64,000 nt of DNA from Chionis minor. Lineage: Eukaryota; Chordata; Aves; Charadriiformes; Chionididae. The position numbers were made by a program, and so were the translations under genes. Positions 63,788-64,000 of this stretch are shown piece after piece (positions within the stretch are counted from its first letter, which is position 1; each line of letters starts with the position of its first letter). Below the pieces are notes generated by a model that made no database searches, had not been told where the DNA came from, and saw nothing but the letters and a program-made list of their open reading frames with translations. The stretch covers positions 1 through 64,000 of the forward strand of contig VZSF01004857.1 of assembly GCA_013398295.1 (NCBI GenBank), read 5' to 3'.

Positions 63788-63988
63788 CATAGAATCCTAG
63801 AATGGTTTAGGTCAGAAAGGACCTTAAAGATCAACTAGTTCTAAACCCCCTCCCGTGGGCAAGGATACCTCCGACTAGACCAGACTGCTCAAAACCTCAT
63901 CTAATTTGGCCTTGAACACTTCCAGGGATGAGGCCTCCACAGCTTCCCCGGGCAACCTGTTCCAGTGCCTCACCACCCTCATAGTGAA
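63788..63988 (-). mobile_element. CR1 LINE, cut at an N
   Basis: Complement octamers CATAGAAT CCTAGAAT (63788-63803), then GGTCAGAAAGGACCTTAAAG and CCCGTGGGCAAGGATACCTC. Same subfamily as 38314-38940. On the - strand the ORF2 C-terminus is in one open frame (RHWNRLPGEAVEASSLEVFK, then AKLDEVLSSLV) and ends at TAG (63875-63877). Homology stops at the N at 63989; the 38 kb copy continues from this point into AAGAGCTTCTTCC-type sequence, which is missing here. Confidence 0.93.
63875..63988 (-). pseudogene. CR1 ORF2 C-terminal fragment
   Basis: About 38 codons of the CR1 ORF2 C-terminus, uninterrupted, with the normal stop. The rest of the protein is lost at the N. It lies beyond the RT catalytic core and so has no enzymatic residues. 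Confidence 0.85.
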
Positions 63989-63989
63989 N
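63989..63989. other. Single N at a CR1 break (likely gap or misjoin)
   Basis: CR1 homology is continuous up to it; the last 11 bases (GAGGAGGGGC region) do not continue the element. Confidence 0.65.
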
Positions 63990-64000
63990 GGAGGAGGGGC

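Noticed and set aside
1..64000. tRNA, rRNA, U-snRNA, CRISPR or prokaryotic operon structure
   Set aside because: No characteristic box sequences, cloverleaf, regularly spaced repeats or tightly packed coding frames were seen. The repeats are those of a bird nuclear genome.

Overview
The window looks like non-coding DNA from a bird nuclear genome, either intergenic or inside a very large intron. The evidence is the repeat content. There are several copies of the avian LINE family CR1, recognised by the 3'-terminal octamer (ATTCTGTG/ATTCTATG), the conserved 3' UTR and a decayed reverse-transcriptase ORF. There is also one solo LTR of a well-known avian endogenous-retrovirus type. The LTR type and the CR1 3' ends suggest a neoavian bird; this is inference. 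I found no convincing host protein-coding exon, tRNA, rRNA, snRNA, CRISPR array or operon. Open frames outside CR1 are short, overlap on both strands and match no family I know.

Layout. 1-6.6 kb: a relic of a non-CR1 LINE (L1/Tx1-like RT start) at 328-480, a 346/352-bp direct duplication at 3543-3888 and 4832-5183, and a CR1 3' end cut off exactly at a single N (4067). 6.6-31 kb: mostly unique sequence with one very old CR1-like piece, simple repeats, and a poly-T tract duplicated with a 56-bp period around an N (15636). 31-39 kb: two good CR1 3' halves, + strand at 31083-31601 and - strand at 38314-38940. 39-58 kb: unique DNA, a small CpG-enriched patch at about 50.4-50.9 kb and an old CR1 tail at 52469-52629. 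58-60 kb: the longest CR1, 1.55 kb on the - strand, with recognisable RT motifs. 60-64 kb: a solo LTR flanked by AAGGG on both sides, a perfect 12-bp hairpin, and a final CR1 that is again cut at an N (63989).

Nothing here forms a working gene system. What can be read is a history of retrotransposition: ancient amniote-type repeat scraps, old CR1, younger CR1 of at least two subfamilies, then the LTR. There are also several likely assembly scars marked by single Ns. Three of the four Ns sit at an abrupt sequence discontinuity or duplication, so the contiguity of this window should be treated with care.
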